Source of the DNA: Aricia agestis | Taxonomy: Eukaryota; Arthropoda; Insecta; Lepidoptera; Lycaenidae | Length of the DNA stretch: 64,000 nucleotides | Assembly: GCF_905147365.1 (NCBI RefSeq) | Contig: NC_056428.1 | Location: 36,995,001 to 37,059,000, forward strand | Direction of reading: 5' to 3' | In this document: positions 14,601 to 23,520 of the stretch, in pieces | Layout of the letters: every line of letters starts with the position of its first letter | How positions within the stretch are numbered: the stretch's first letter is position 1 | Notes under the pieces: model-generated | Told to the model about the DNA's origin: nothing | Databases searched by the model: none | What the model saw: only the letters and a program-made list of their open reading frames with translations | Made by a program: the position numbers and the translations under genes

Positions 14601-16631
14601 ACGATGACTGGTATATTGGATCTCGCTCTATCGGTCTTTCGCAAGTTCTAAACCGTTACAAAGCATTCCAATATTCTGGATAGTTACATATTAGTAATAG
14701 ATGATGGCCGCGCGCCAATTCAAAATAGCGACCATAGTGTCAAATCTTACTGAGCATATTTTAAAAAGCGGCATTTAATAAGAGAAGCAATCCTATCTCT
14801 ATTGTTCTAATTTACAACTTATTACTAACGTTTTTATTCCTTTCAGGGTTGGGGAATGTACTCCACTCTGCTCATTGATCTCTTCAAGTTCCTAGATCCA
14901 TTCCTAAGGAACACCGAACTGGCGTCGCCAGTGATGATGCTTTACAAAGGCACATTGAAAGTGCTGCTGGTGTTGCTTCACGACTTCCCAGAATTCCTCT
15001 GCGACTACCACTACGGCTTCTGTGATGAGATACCACCGAATTGTATTCAAATGAGGAATCTTATTCTGTCGGCTTTCCCGCGTAACATGCGTCTGCCGGA
15101 TCCTTTTACGCCCAATCTGAAGGTGGATTTGCTTGCTGAGATCGCTCTGCCGCCGCGCGCGATTATCAACTACGCGACTTTGATACCGGCGTCGCAGTTT
15201 AAGAAGGATTTGGATGCGTATCTGAAGGCAAGAGCGCCCGTCACGTTCCTTTCTGAGCTACGTAGCAATATGCAGGTTTGTTTCTACTTGGCTTTGTTTC
15301 TAATTAATGTAACGATATTGGATGTCTAATGCTATCGAAATAATAATATGCTTTCGCCTACAGACTAAATATTGTACACGTTAATCATATAAGCATTTAA
15401 TTTTTAGGTGCTAAACGATCCCGGCAGGAGGTACAACAGCCAGCTAATGAATGCCGTGGTTCTATACGTGGGGACGCAGGCGATAGCTCACATCAGGTCG
15501 AAGGGCCAAACGCCAAACATGACCACCATAGCCCACTCCGCTCATATGGACATCTTCCAGAACTTTACCGTTGACTTTGACTTTGAAGGACGGTAAGTGA
15601 ACGTTCTTTGCGTTCGTTGCGCTTCAGGAGCCGTACAACGAAACCGCTTTGAGACTCAAACGAATGAATCGGAACGCTCGTGCTACTCTAACAAACGTGA
15701 AACGACATTGTTAGAGTAGGACGCGGCATTCCGATTCGATCGTTTGAGTCTCAAAACGGTTTCGTTGTAGGTCCCAGATTCGTATGGCTCAAATTATTTT
15801 TAACCTCATAAAGTTGGGTATTAAAGTAATAATATCTAATTTTACCTTTGATTTAAGCTTGGCTTTTTATGTACTGGTATGCAAAAGATAGTTAAATGTA
15901 TTGAATGAAATTATAAAAAATGTATTCAATGATTTACAACGTTATATAAATGACCCACTTCTTGCCTACACTGTAATTGGTCCGAAAGGACCGTTACAAC
16001 TCCTAGTACGCTTTTAACATACGCTTTACCTCTACAATAAACAATCTCTTATAGGTATCTCTTCCTCAACGCTATTGCGAATCAGCTCCGCTACCCGAAC
16101 AGCCACACTCACTACTTCAGCTGCTGTCTCCTCTACCTCTTCGCCGAGGCTAACTCCGAGGCAGTCCAGGAACAGATCACAAGGATGCTGTTGGAGCGAC
16201 TCATCGTGAATAGACCACACCCCTGGGGTCTCCTGATCACGTTCATTGAGCTCATCAAGAATCCCATCTACAAGTTTTGGACGCATGAGTTCGTGCATTG
16301 CGCCCCTGAGATTGAGAAGTTAGTTGGTTAATTCTCTCTTGTCTGTTCTTGTCAATTCTTTATTAACTTTGTATTTTCACAGATACGTTTATAAATTTTT
16401 ATCTTTATGAAGTTGTAGTGACATAGATGCTATCATTATAGCCACCCATTCTAATAGTTGTGCTTTAAAATGAATTGTAACGAATATTCCTTATTAGGAT
16501 GTCTTTATGAGCGCGATAGCACACGGAATTTTTAACCATGAATTTTTCCTAGATTGTTCGCGTCAGTGGCTCGTTCGTGCATCGCCGATAAGCCGGTAGG
16601 CGGCGGCAGCGAGCGCGAGATGGTTGAGTAG
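2446..16631 (+). CDS. CNOT1: CCR4-NOT transcription complex subunit 1 (CNOT1/Not1), 5'-incomplete, spliced
   Basis: This is the scaffold of the cytoplasmic CCR4-NOT deadenylase complex, which shortens poly(A) tails and represses translation. Exons: 2446-2629, 2996-5513, 5966-7388, 7574-7960, 10458-10634, 10846-11094, 12568-12873, 13184-13561, 13904-14050, 14418-14552, 14847-15275, 15408-15592, 16055-16318 and 16553-16631, optionally continuing to 16692 and 17563-17672. All introns are GT-AG and phases agree throughout, giving 2286 codons before the first stop. Counting from the first visible residue, the domains are: HEAT-like N-terminal region up to about 600; TTP-binding MIF4G-like domain about 712-865 (YFQRIYNHPPHPT, MLRNLFEEYKFFPQYPDKEL); CAF1-binding MIF4G about 931-1160; CAF40/CNOT9-binding domain about 1248-1470; C-terminal Not1 domain about 1750-2260. 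About 100 N-terminal residues known from animal homologues are missing and must be encoded left of the window. The match is near-colinear with human CNOT1 as remembered. Confidence 0.95.
2996..5513 (+). CDS. CNOT1: CNOT1 exon b (N-terminal HEAT region and TTP-binding domain)
   Basis: This is the large exon, with acceptor tgcttactttcag and donor gtaggc, phase 1 in and phase 2 out. It carries the conserved blocks APLLYPDD, PIFLGNHPNSGIIL and SRREYLKLDKWLTDKIRDHG. A low-complexity A/P/M/G linker follows, then the TTP-binding domain (GSKMYYFGIAALDRFKSRL). The frame is also open upstream of 2996, but that part is intron: the acceptor and the phase from the previous exon decide the boundary. Confidence 0.93.
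5966..7388 (+). CDS. CNOT1: CNOT1 exon c (CAF1-binding MIF4G and start of CNOT9-binding domain)
   Basis: The acceptor is tattttttcttacag and the donor gtaagt. It holds the CAF1-binding MIF4G domain (AFIFNNLSQLNL, PWLSQYLVMKRASIE, LLKNLGHWLGMLTLARNKPIL, ELLYVVPFVAKVLES). A P/Q/M-rich linker follows, then the start of the CAF40-binding domain (HHMMRNLTAGMAMITCREQI). Confidence 0.93.
7574..7960 (+). CDS. CNOT1: CNOT1 exon d (end of CNOT9-binding domain)
   Basis: Phase 0 to 0. The exon carries ACAFIQKTAVEKALPELDKR and RQEGRRYYDPMVLTYQTER, the conserved tail of the CAF40/CNOT9-binding domain. The next intron (7961-10457) contains the tandem duplication and a 0.97-kb transposon. Confidence 0.92.
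7961..8000 (+). promoter_or_regulatory. Splice donor region of the CNOT1 exon d intron
   Basis: The exon ends ACACAG followed by gtatat. The open frame runs only two more codons before TAA, so splicing is needed to reach exon e. Confidence 0.5.
8001..8976. repeat. Tandem duplication, period about 482 bp, two copies
   Basis: The unit starting ttacttagggtacac at 8001 starts again at 8483. The copies differ at only a few positions (gactac/gattac, gttcag/gttcgg, gacaac/gaaaac, plus a short insertion before the second transposon end). Each unit ends inside the left end of the 0.97-kb transposon, so the first copy carries a stub of that element. Confidence 0.9.
8932..9898. mobile_element. Harbinger-like non-autonomous element, family H2, copy 1
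   Basis: The inverted termini are ggcccacttgcgccaaac on the left and ctggcgcaagtgggcc on the right. It is 967 bp long and lies in the CNOT1 exon d-e intron. A close copy is at 11157-12094. A TTA precedes it but no matching TTA follows (tca), so the right duplication is lost or altered. No open frame of transposase length is seen. Confidence 0.8.
10028..10135. mobile_element. Short foldback (hairpin) MITE
   Basis: The arms read ccccacattaggcgtgcgcg on the left and cgcgcacagtgcacacctca on the right, where the reverse complement opens CCCACATGAGGTGTGC. It is about 108 bp with imperfect pairing and lies in a CNOT1 intron. Confidence 0.6.
10458..10634 (+). CDS. CNOT1: CNOT1 exon e
   Basis: The acceptor is ttttttcag and the donor gtaagt, phase 0 to 0. 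It encodes the helical connector between the CNOT9-binding and C-terminal domains (VYGTDEMGALITAAELF ... RQRDIVSGLTLLQR). Confidence 0.88.
10846..11094 (+). CDS. CNOT1: CNOT1 exon f
   Basis: The acceptor is tttgttctag and the donor gtttgt, phase 0 to 0. It continues the connector (AVEGLLDGHMVQSG ... KQITSVVIECRDELKYN ... LIRNHLINLPQ), colinear with animal CNOT1. Confidence 0.9.
11157..12094. mobile_element. Harbinger-like non-autonomous element, family H2, copy 2
   Basis: Same element as at 8932-9898, with an intact TAA target duplication at 11154-11156 and 12095-12097. Terminal inverted repeats are ggcccacttgcgcca and tggcgcaagtgggcc. It sits in the CNOT1 exon f-g intron. The interior has repeated gttaac and aactc motifs and no coding capacity for a transposase. 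Confidence 0.85.
12361..12505. mobile_element. Foldback MITE with 27-bp terminal inverted repeats
   Basis: The left arm starts acggacgttcccaatatttg and the right arm ends caaatattgggaacggccgt. The inner sequence pairs further (ctactagagatag with ctatctctagtag). It lies in the same CNOT1 intron as H2 copy 2. Confidence 0.8.
12568..12873 (+). CDS. CNOT1: CNOT1 exon g
   Basis: The acceptor is tttttttttcag and the donor gtaagt, phase 0 to 0. It encodes YDLALAHLMDGGNNYVAVAF and ETLIRMTTHGR. The preceding intron holds a 0.94-kb Harbinger-like element and a foldback MITE. Confidence 0.9.
13184..13561 (+). CDS. CNOT1: CNOT1 exon h (start of C-terminal Not1 domain)
   Basis: The acceptor is tatccccgcag and the donor gtgtgt, phase 0 to 0. 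It encodes YDDPPGLQEKIETLFREW and later KREKYYSMCDSFIKL, ending LNLLNK. Confidence 0.9.
13904..14050 (+). CDS. CNOT1: CNOT1 exon i
   Basis: The acceptor is cttgtctttgccag and the donor gtatgt. The coding frame (MLGIIAGCLLQDHEDHG, FQQLPYHRLLLILFLDMN) follows phase 0 from the previous exon. A longer open frame in another phase at 13891-14127 is a shadow. Confidence 0.9.
14418..14552 (+). CDS. CNOT1: CNOT1 exon j
   Basis: The acceptor is aaccttttcag and the donor gtatta, phase 0 to 0. It encodes VLTAFCHTLRIIRPS, then APGFCYAWLELVAHRAFI and TPQQK, a highly conserved part of the Not1 C-terminal domain. Confidence 0.9.
14847..15275 (+). CDS. CNOT1: CNOT1 exon k
   Basis: The acceptor is tattcctttcag and the donor gtttgt, phase 0 to 0. 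It encodes the strongly conserved core of the C-terminal domain: LHDFPEFLCDYHYGFCDEIP, CIQMRNLILSAFPRNMRLPD, PFTPNLKVDLL. Confidence 0.93.
15408..15592 (+). CDS. CNOT1: CNOT1 exon l
   Basis: The acceptor is ttaatttttag and the donor gtaagt, phase 0 in and 2 out. It encodes VLYVGTQAIAHIRSKG and AHSAHMDIFQNFTVDFDFEG. Confidence 0.92.
15635..15768. mobile_element. Near-palindromic foldback MITE, 134 bp
   Basis: The arms are acaacgaaaccgctttgaga and tctcaaaacggtttcgttgt. Pairing continues inward through gaatcgga / tccgattc and ctctaacaa / ttgttagag, leaving a loop of about a dozen bases. It is in the CNOT1 exon l-m intron. Confidence 0.85.
16055..16318 (+). CDS. CNOT1: CNOT1 exon m
   Basis: The acceptor is atctcttatag and the donor gttagt, phase 2 to 2. 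It encodes YLFLNAIANQLRYPNSHTH, LERLIVNRPHPWGLLITFIE and HEFVHCAPEIE. The frame also reads a few codons past the donor to TAA (EKLVG*). The spliced reading EKLFASVA matches the animal EKLFQSVA and is preferred. Confidence 0.9.
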
Positions 16632-16692
16632 CGTCGAGCCCAATGGGAGTCGCTCCGGCAACAGCAGTTGTTCAACAGCTTTGTCGCGAAAG
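16553..16692 (+). CDS. CNOT1: CNOT1 exon n, with in-frame TAG at 16629-16631
   Basis: The acceptor is aatttttcctag. In phase 2 from the previous exon it reads LFASVARSCIADKPVGGG, then SEREMVE, then TAG. Stopping there gives close to the usual animal CNOT1 length. The same frame continues without further stops through RRAQWESLRQQQLFNSFVAK to a possible donor at 16693 (gtacca, weak). From there it joins the next exon in phase 1. Either the stop is real and the rest is 3' UTR, or the TAG is read through, or it is a nonsense variant or assembly error of a CAG codon. Confidence 0.75.
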
Positions 16693-16989
16693 GTACCAAC
16701 GTTAGTTCCTCTTGTTTATGTTATCGATAATTCAAATTCTTTATAATATTACTTTATATATACTTTATAATTGACGGTGGCAGGTTTCATTGAAACCAGG
16801 CCAGTTAGTTACGCAGGAGTCATTTTATGGTGCCCAAGTGTGTGCGCAGTATACAAAAGCACTCTCTATTCTTATACTCTCATAAGTTATCATATCATCA
16901 CTACACTCACATACAATATACATACATACAAACAGACATGACACTGTCTTGAGCGCACCACGTGAGAACACGAGAGTCAATAGACGAGA

Positions 16990-17286
16990 GTGGATGAGTA
17001 ATATAGTTTGCTAAGTGCGTGGTCAAGCCTGTGATACAGACACACAAACAGAAGGCCTTCATAACCCAGTGGGATGGAAGACCGACACGACTGGCGAGAG
17101 ATCAAGCGCCGGACCGACTTTTTACATGCCCATCCGACGCATGGATCATCTTACTTGTCAGACAATCAGTTTGTTGGGCTGATCAGCCTGCATTGTCCTA
17201 AACAAACTTGGAATTAACATGTTTCCAACGTGGGAATCGAACCCACGACCTCGAAGATGCGCTCTAAACCACTGGACCACGGAGGC
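16990..17286 (-). mobile_element. tRNA-derived SINE
   Basis: On the - strand the head at 17286-17225 begins GCCTCCGTGGTCCAGTGG and has an A box (TGGTCCAGTGG) and a B box (GGTTCGATTCC). The 3' acceptor strand does not pair with the 5' GCCTCCG, so this is not a functional tRNA. The body that follows, toward 17000, carries the gatctctcgccagtcgtg-type sequence common in lepidopteran SINEs. It lies between the two candidate final CNOT1 exons. Confidence 0.7.
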
Positions 17287-17486
17287 GCGGCGTTATAATA
17301 CACACTTGTACTATCAGAAAAGTAGATTCCCAGCCCAGCCCATTCCAAACCCAGCCGACAGGTCGCGACTAACATTGAATCGACAGAACCCAGCCAAATT
17401 ACGTTGGTCCCTCATATGCCTATGAATCAATTTATTCGATGGTGCAGTCCCAACACTAGTGTCACCAGTTACTTTTTAGTTTTTAG

Positions 17487-17522
17487 GGTTCCGTACCCAA
17501 AGAGTATAAACGCACTTGGCCG
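17487..17522 (-). repeat. Short fragment of repeat family C
   Basis: The fragment reads agggttccgtacccaaagag and then cgcacttggccga. These are the two ends of the family seen in full at 40318, 47378 and 62466, here with the middle deleted. Confidence 0.6.
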
Positions 17523-17562
17523 ATATTTATTAAATATCTTTTTTATTTTTGAACATTTTCAG

Positions 17563-17672
17563 GCTTCCAAGAGGCGTCGCAGAGCAGTGCGTCGCAGCCG
17601 CAACCGTCGACTTCCCAGCCACAACAGCCGCAGAAGCAAGTTCTACAATGGAATAAATTGTTCAAAAAGTAA
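17563..17672 (+). CDS. CNOT1: Possible CNOT1 last exon encoding a Q/P/S-rich C-terminal tail
   Basis: The acceptor is ttgaacattttcag. In phase 1 from exon n it reads FQEASQSSASQPQPSTSQ, then a PQ-rich stretch, ending QVLQWNKLFKK and TAA at 17670-17672. The composition looks coding. The other long frame here (KRRRRAVRRSRNRR) looks like an out-of-frame shadow of the glutamine codons. It would be reached only if the alternative donor gttagt, about 8 bases further on, were used. Translation of this exon requires passing the TAG in exon n. Confidence 0.5.
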
Positions 17673-18066
17673 CCGATACTGTGGCTGCACCAGGTGGCTT
17701 TGCATACAGACTCATACAACAATATGTCAGGATCAAAAATGTTTCGAGTGAGAATCACAAGTGATTAATTTATGACCTTACAGGGCCTTGTCGATAAAAA
17801 TATTTACTTTTCGATGATGTGGATGCCTTTGTCTGTCTTCAACATATGAGATATAGACAGCAACGTCACCTCGGGAGTTAATATCTTTATTGATAGGGGA
17901 AAGTTGTTCAAGTACTTTTGAATGTATTCAATTCAACTGTTTATACTTTGTGATACAGATTTGTATTTTATTTGTATATTCGTCTGAGCATTGGACTGGT
18001 ATTAAAGATATGTAAATACTCTGTTTAATTACTTGTGTTGATTATAAGACTTTAATTGTTAATCAG

Positions 18067-18072
18067 AATAAA
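18067..18072 (+). terminator. Candidate CNOT1 polyadenylation signal
   Basis: AATAAA about 395 bases after the TAA at 17670, followed by a T/GT-rich stretch (cactgtttgattagttt). A further aataaa at about 18995 could serve a longer 3' UTR. Confidence 0.4.
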
Positions 18073-18099
18073 GTCACTGTTTGATTAGTTTATCACATG

Positions 18100-20665
18100 G
18101 CACGCCTTATTTAAAATCTCTTTAACTTGATTTTCATGTTCCTATTTAGTATCAATTTCCAATGTTAAAATTAATATCCAATTATGATTAGTTTTACATC
18201 AGCACATATTAGCCAGTCCTGTATTATTAATCGGTTTCTTTAATTATAATTTTTTACTGTTGTATAGTTATGTCGATACTGGATTTTGTGATGTCACCAA
18301 TGTTCATATAATGTATTAAAAGTGACGTTTGAATTCAAGTATTGTAAGTGTATGCTATAGTCAGTTGTTGGCAAGACGTGGCTCTACGATGTTAATTGGT
18401 CGTGCATAGGTTTAATGATTAGGTGTTCGACCGGAAGTTGTCGAGTCTCCGCACATCCATAGCTCTGTCTAAACTCTAAACACTACGCCAAAGTCACTCG
18501 ATTGAAGTTTTGAATTAACGTCACAATGCCGGAGTTTATTTTGATTTTCCATCGGGCGTAATTGAACGTATTTTGTAAAGTAAGTGGCGTGTGATATAAG
18601 AAATTTCGAAAATAAAGTATAACTTCTGTCGCGTTACTTCTGCGTAGTCTTGAGACTAAAGGTCTACTCACACTAGTCAGGCGACTACCCTTTGTGCCCT
18701 CCCACCGTCGAGCTGCATACGACGAGTCAGCGGGCACACAGGCTATAAGTTAAGTCCAAGACCGCTCAATGAAATCAGTTAGTATATGTACTGTATGAAT
18801 TAAAATAATTTTAACTAGATGGCGTCAGTGTTTCAATGTGCGTTCTCTTATCCTCTCAGGGAGTGACCACTTACAAGTGCATCATAAGAGGCAAGTTAAG
18901 CAACAATTATTCTTAGGTGTCTATAATAATTAGTGATAATTTAAAGTAATATTTTATTGTAGTAATTAATTCTATGCGGTGTGTCTTTACCGACAATAAA
19001 GCCTACGTTTTGATAACAACTCTTATTTTCATCATTCGTGCAGGGGCGGATTTAGTGTACGAGGTTATCGCGTTTTCATTTTTGTTTAATTTTGGATGAA
19101 GAAATTTGTAAGTATAAAGTATTTAGTTAGAATACCTAAATCCGTGCCTGTTTATCATCTGTTTTTTTCTTATGTCCTCCGGACAATCTAGTAGTTCTTC
19201 ATTAGTCTGCCATAATGCCGCTTGTTCTATTTAATGTGCAATAGTCCGACATCCTCAAGTATAATTTTTGCGGTGCCTAAACTGCGAGACGAGTGACAGA
19301 TCTTCATATTAAAGGTTAAAATTGTATTGTAACAATAACGTCACTTTAAAACATTTTAACTTTTTCTTTAGTATAAATTTAATGACTCGTTTCGTGTCCG
19401 CATATTGCCCATGCGCCAATAGCATCTCTCGAATAAAATTATACTTGAGTTGATGCTCAGGTACGAAGAATAGTACCATGTAATACTTGTGTATACTGTG
19501 TCGGAGTATCGACGCATCGCTTCTGTAAAGATTTAGTTTATAATTTAAGTATTAACGGAGTAAGTCTAAACTTGTAGGCTAGGAGCAAATTGAGCCAGGT
19601 ACTCCAATTTTTTAACTTTTATTTGTGTTGTAATAAATATTTTTTCAACAATTATGGTATTACTTGTGTACTTACGCCTAATGCTTACTGTGTGCTAATT
19701 ATATGTGAATTGTCATAACTCGATTCATTATTTTAGTTTTATCACCATCATCGCTCGGACTGAATAAGAAAAAAAAACGAGGATTGGTCAAAAAGCGATA
19801 CTTGTTTCTTATGCAAACATAAAAAAACACACAAATAATGTGTGCGCTTATACGACGGCACTAGAAGTAGTTGAAAGTTACCGGTTTCACAAATTTATCC
19901 TTACTTTTTTATTTGGTTCGAGCATCAGAGCGATTACATTCAAAATGAAGAAATACTTCATCATCAGCAATGCCACAAACCAATCTATCTATAAAATCGT
20001 CTAAAATAATTTCAAAATGGCTAAATGTTATTATCACCATATTTGAATGTAGTTGGCGAGTCCACCTAGTAGACGAATAAAGGTATTTCTACACGAATAA
20101 CGGCTTAAGCCTTACCTTACCTCTTAATGTAAAAATACCTTACGGATAATTCGGTCAGTAATTTTGTCTATGAGGAAAGAAATTAACTGTTGCGAAATTC
20201 ATTTTTTTATCAAGACTTCGTCTATAATGAAAGACTTAAGAATATAATATCTTTCCTGATTACATTTGGTACAGGCAGTGGAGTTTGATGCCGATCCGTA
20301 GTATGGGTATATAAATTGACCACTCTCAATAACACTCGTGCAAGTCATCATACTCACAGTAATTTACTGTATGATTTAAATTTCAGAAATGATATTTCAA
20401 AATATAAGTTGCCGAAAGCAACTATTGCCCCCAGCTGTTAAAATAATTATTAGAATGAACCTACGAGTGAACTGAATTAATCTTACTATTCTAAAAATAT
20501 TATTTACCGAATTGTGTCATTGCATGTTAGGTCTTCGAATCATTTCGTCATTTTTCATATCTATCTTACTATTAGGAGCAGCTAATAACTATTCCAAGGT
20601 CTGATTGTCTTTGGCATGTTGTAGAGGTCTCATAATAGAGCATGACAGCGGACCTTCACTAGTTT
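18100..20665. other. Intergenic stretch with no recognised feature
   Basis: AT-rich unique-looking sequence after CNOT1. The open frames are short and show no family features. Confidence 0.5.
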
Positions 20666-20669
20666 AAAG

Positions 20670-20967
20670 CTGCAGCCGCATGGGCGTACCGAAGGGGGGG
20701 GGGCATGGGGGGGCAGCTGCCCGCAGCAGCCCCCCCTGGATCATGTTGACGTCCCTACTAAGTATATTATCTAGTACTTTTATCCATAAAAATTAAAAAT
20801 TAAGAATACGAATTTTTGCCATTTGTTTGCAATACAATATTTTTACAACAAAAAATTATTATTATTTTTTTCTTTGTAATACCTAGCTTATGAAAAATCT
20901 GATTTGCCCCCCCCCTGGCCTACTTGGCCTTACTACTACGGAACCTGGGTACGCCCATGGGCCTGCA
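20670..20967. mobile_element. Foldback-type element with homopolymer G and C runs
   Basis: The termini are inverted (left gcatgggcgtacc, right ggtacgcccatgggcctgc). Just inside are G-runs (about 20693-20719) on the left and a C-run (about 20906-20917) on the right, which could pair with each other. It is about 300 bp. It looks like a non-autonomous DNA element. Confidence 0.6.
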
Positions 20968-21759
20968 TCTATTTTTATTAATAACTAACATACAGAAGTC
21001 AGGAAGACACCTAGTTCTAGGGCGATTCCATGGAGGAAAAGCCAACTTAATTTTGGCGTTTCATGCTAAGCATTTTGCCATCAGAATTCAGAGGGCAAAT
21101 AGCCCAATCAGAAAGTTACTTCGTAATATCATAATGAATGAGGACCATTTAAGACCTGCCACGGTCACGATTAAAGCGTACATTTTTCTGCTTTATGATA
21201 TTAGAGGTACTGCCCGCTTTGAGAATAAATTATTTTACCTAGCGCCCCCATTTTTCACCTACTTCAAATCTAAACCACTATAACTTCAAATTAAATGAAA
21301 TTAATTGTTAACGTATGCCTTACCCTTGCAAGCTATCCCCAAAAGGCTGGTAAAGTCACAGGTTTTTCAGTTTCGTTGGTCTCTGGTTTCGTCCGGTTAT
21401 GGGCGCTTTTATATTTTTGGACGTGACTGTAATAACGTGGATGTCCGCGGCAAAACGATACCACAGGAAAGTAAAATGTAAGTATGGATATTTAATTATG
21501 AAGACGATTTTAAATTTCCGTCGGCGATAACGTTATGACGTGCACGTTAGAGGCCATGCCGACGTCTACTCTCTTGAACCGCAAAAAACCATGAGAGAGA
21601 AAAAAAATTTGAGGGCCAATTTGTCGATAAAATATGCCATAGATCACGACATTAAAGGATCGGACACCGGTGTCGGGAGTCGGGACACATTGTATATAAC
21701 GGCGTGCGCGATTAACTTGTCTATTGGCAACTTATTTTGAGATAAGTTTCATAATATAT

Positions 21760-21912
21760 GTTATCTGTTGGAGCGGCCAGTACCGGTAATTAAAGGTTGT
21801 CTGGCAGAAACTGCTGCTAGCAGTAAGACCGCCTATTTGTACATATTTTTCCTCTATTGTGTTTTTAAGTTTAAGTTGTACAAATAAAGTATTTTCTATT
21901 CTATTTTATTCT
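21760..21912 (+). repeat. 3' tail of a non-LTR retroelement
   Basis: It ends with a polyadenylation-like aataaagtattttctattc and a degenerate tandem tattctattttattcta, the usual 3' microsatellite of some lepidopteran LINEs. Its 5' limit is unclear. Confidence 0.4.
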
Positions 21913-22309
21913 ACCGGATGGGGTTTTGAGTGACGCTGTCTAACTGACGATGGACATTTTGATAGGTGGAAAATCAATCATCTGAAAAATGCCCAGATTA
22001 TTGAATGTCGGGAAGTACGGTGGATACTCCCAAACCCATCGGCTCCAAATCTGACGATATCTGGTTAATCATAGCTTTATTTCAGCACCTAATGTACGCC
22101 CACAATCATGGAGGATGAATGCAATGTTATTCCACAGTCATTGAATCAGTTTCTAATACCGCTCGACGATCCGATTCATGATTCTACTATCATAATATAT
22201 AAAAGAATGGTGGTCTTCGGTATTGCTGGAGCTTCCTATTGTTACAAAAAGAGATATCTCGTCGAAAGTAAATACAGGGTGAAAAAGTAACTTTAACATA
22301 AATGTATCA

Positions 22310-22546
22310 GAAAATTCTTGACGCTGGGGCAGGCGAGCGCGGACGGAAGCCACGGAAGACATGTAATAGGCTCTCGCGTCTCCGTCCTGCGCGGAAGTAG
22401 GAACACGGTCGGGTTTTAGTGGGTACAGCTGCGGCCATTTACCATCTCTTCGGCGGTAGCAAGTCCCACATACCCCGGTGGTCCTTCCCCAACGCTACCG
22501 GGAATGCGTAATAGCATTTCCCGACAAAAAAAAAAAAAAAAAAAAA
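22310..22546 (+). mobile_element. 5'-truncated non-LTR retrotransposon 3' end with poly(A)
   Basis: A GC-rich 3' segment contains cgggttttagtgggtac, a motif frequent in lepidopteran LINE 3' ends. It ends with cgggaatgcgtaatagcatt and a run of about 22 A. No reverse transcriptase remains. Confidence 0.65.
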
Positions 22547-22865
22547 GGTACACAGTTATACACAAACAACAGTATTATCACTTTGTTTTGTTACACGGTA
22601 CACCCTGTAATCTGTATATCTAGGATACTGGATACATCTAGATTCTAGGACTTAGGTTGTATTATAAATTCTATCCTAGTCCTCACTTAAATGTATTGTA
22701 AATGTATTTCTGGCAAATCATTTTCAATATAATACACAATATCTAGCGTCTAATATAGATAGCATTCTTAAAAACATTTTAATACTAGCAGCGACATCTC
22801 GTGTTGAGCAGTCAAATTAAAGAGAACATTCAACTAGCGATTTAAAAATAGGTGACTTCGTTGCA

Positions 22866-23215
22866 CCAAATTTTTTTTTAATGAAATAAGGGGGCAAACG
22901 AGCAGACGGGTCACCTGATGGAAAGCAACTTCCGTCGCCCATGGACACTCGTAGCATCAGAAGAGCTGCAGGTGCGTTGCCGGCCTTTTAAGAGGGAATA
23001 GGGTAATTATAGGGGAGGGTAGGGATGGAAATGGAAGGGAATAGGGGAGGGTAGGGAAGGGAATAGGGTAGGGGATTGTTCCTCCGGTAAACTCACTCAC
23101 TCGGCGAAGCACAGCGCAAGCGCTGTTTCACGCCGGTTTTCTGTGAGAATGTGGTATTTCTCCGGTCGAGCCGGCCCATTCGTGCCGAAGCATGGCTCTC
23201 CCACGTATAATAAAC
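22866..23215 (+). repeat. Widespread lepidopteran repeat, family B, copy 1
   Basis: It contains ggcaaacgagcagacgggtc and gcgttgccggccttttaaga, then a purine-rich run of gggaatagggtaggg units and ccgaagcatggctctcccac at the end. A reverse copy is at 58376-58690. No TIR is obvious, and it is non-autonomous. Confidence 0.75.
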
Positions 23216-23262
23216 TTGGGCGCTATAAAATTACTCCTGCGGAACACGGCCTTCAACTTGGT

Positions 23263-23520
23263 TTCAGAACGCGTCGTGGCCGTTTTCATTAGGCCCACAA
23301 CACGAATTCGCGTCGTGGCTGTTTTTAAATGCTCCGAACGCGTCATGGTTTTACTCGATTACCACAACGCGTTGTGGTCGAATAGTACGTCAGCCACGAC
23401 ACGAATTTCGGTTTGTGGTATTTCTGTGATTACAAGAACGCGTCGTGACCGTTTTCACTAGGGCCACGACGCGGATTTCGCGTCATGGCCGTTATCACTA
23501 TTACCACAACGCGTTTTTTC
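23263..23520. repeat. Cluster of inverted and direct cgcgtcgtgg / ccacaacgcg motifs
   Basis: At least eight copies of a 10-bp core, in both orientations, lie within about 250 bp: cgcgtcgtgg or cgcgtcatgg near 23269, 23310, 23339, 23442 and 23479, and ccacaacgcg or ccacgacgcg near 23361, 23464 and 23502. At 23361 two cores fuse into the palindrome ccacaacgcgttgtgg. Confidence 0.7.

Noticed and set aside
17225..17286. tRNA gene
   Set aside because: A and B boxes are present, but the acceptor stem does not pair and a SINE body follows, so it is a SINE head.
17404..17751. 115-codon frame over the last CNOT1 exon (KRRRRAVRRSRNRR)
   Set aside because: It reads the CAG/CCG-rich exon in another phase. 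The phase-1 reading gives a normal Q/P/S tail and a stop. It is kept only as an alternative if the downstream donor gttagt is used.
20924..21283. 119-codon + strand frame
   Set aside because: It begins within a repeat end, without a proper ATG context or protein family features.
22866..23461. Open frames in and after the family B repeat
   Set aside because: The sequence is a known type of interspersed repeat, copied in reverse at 58376, so the frames are incidental.
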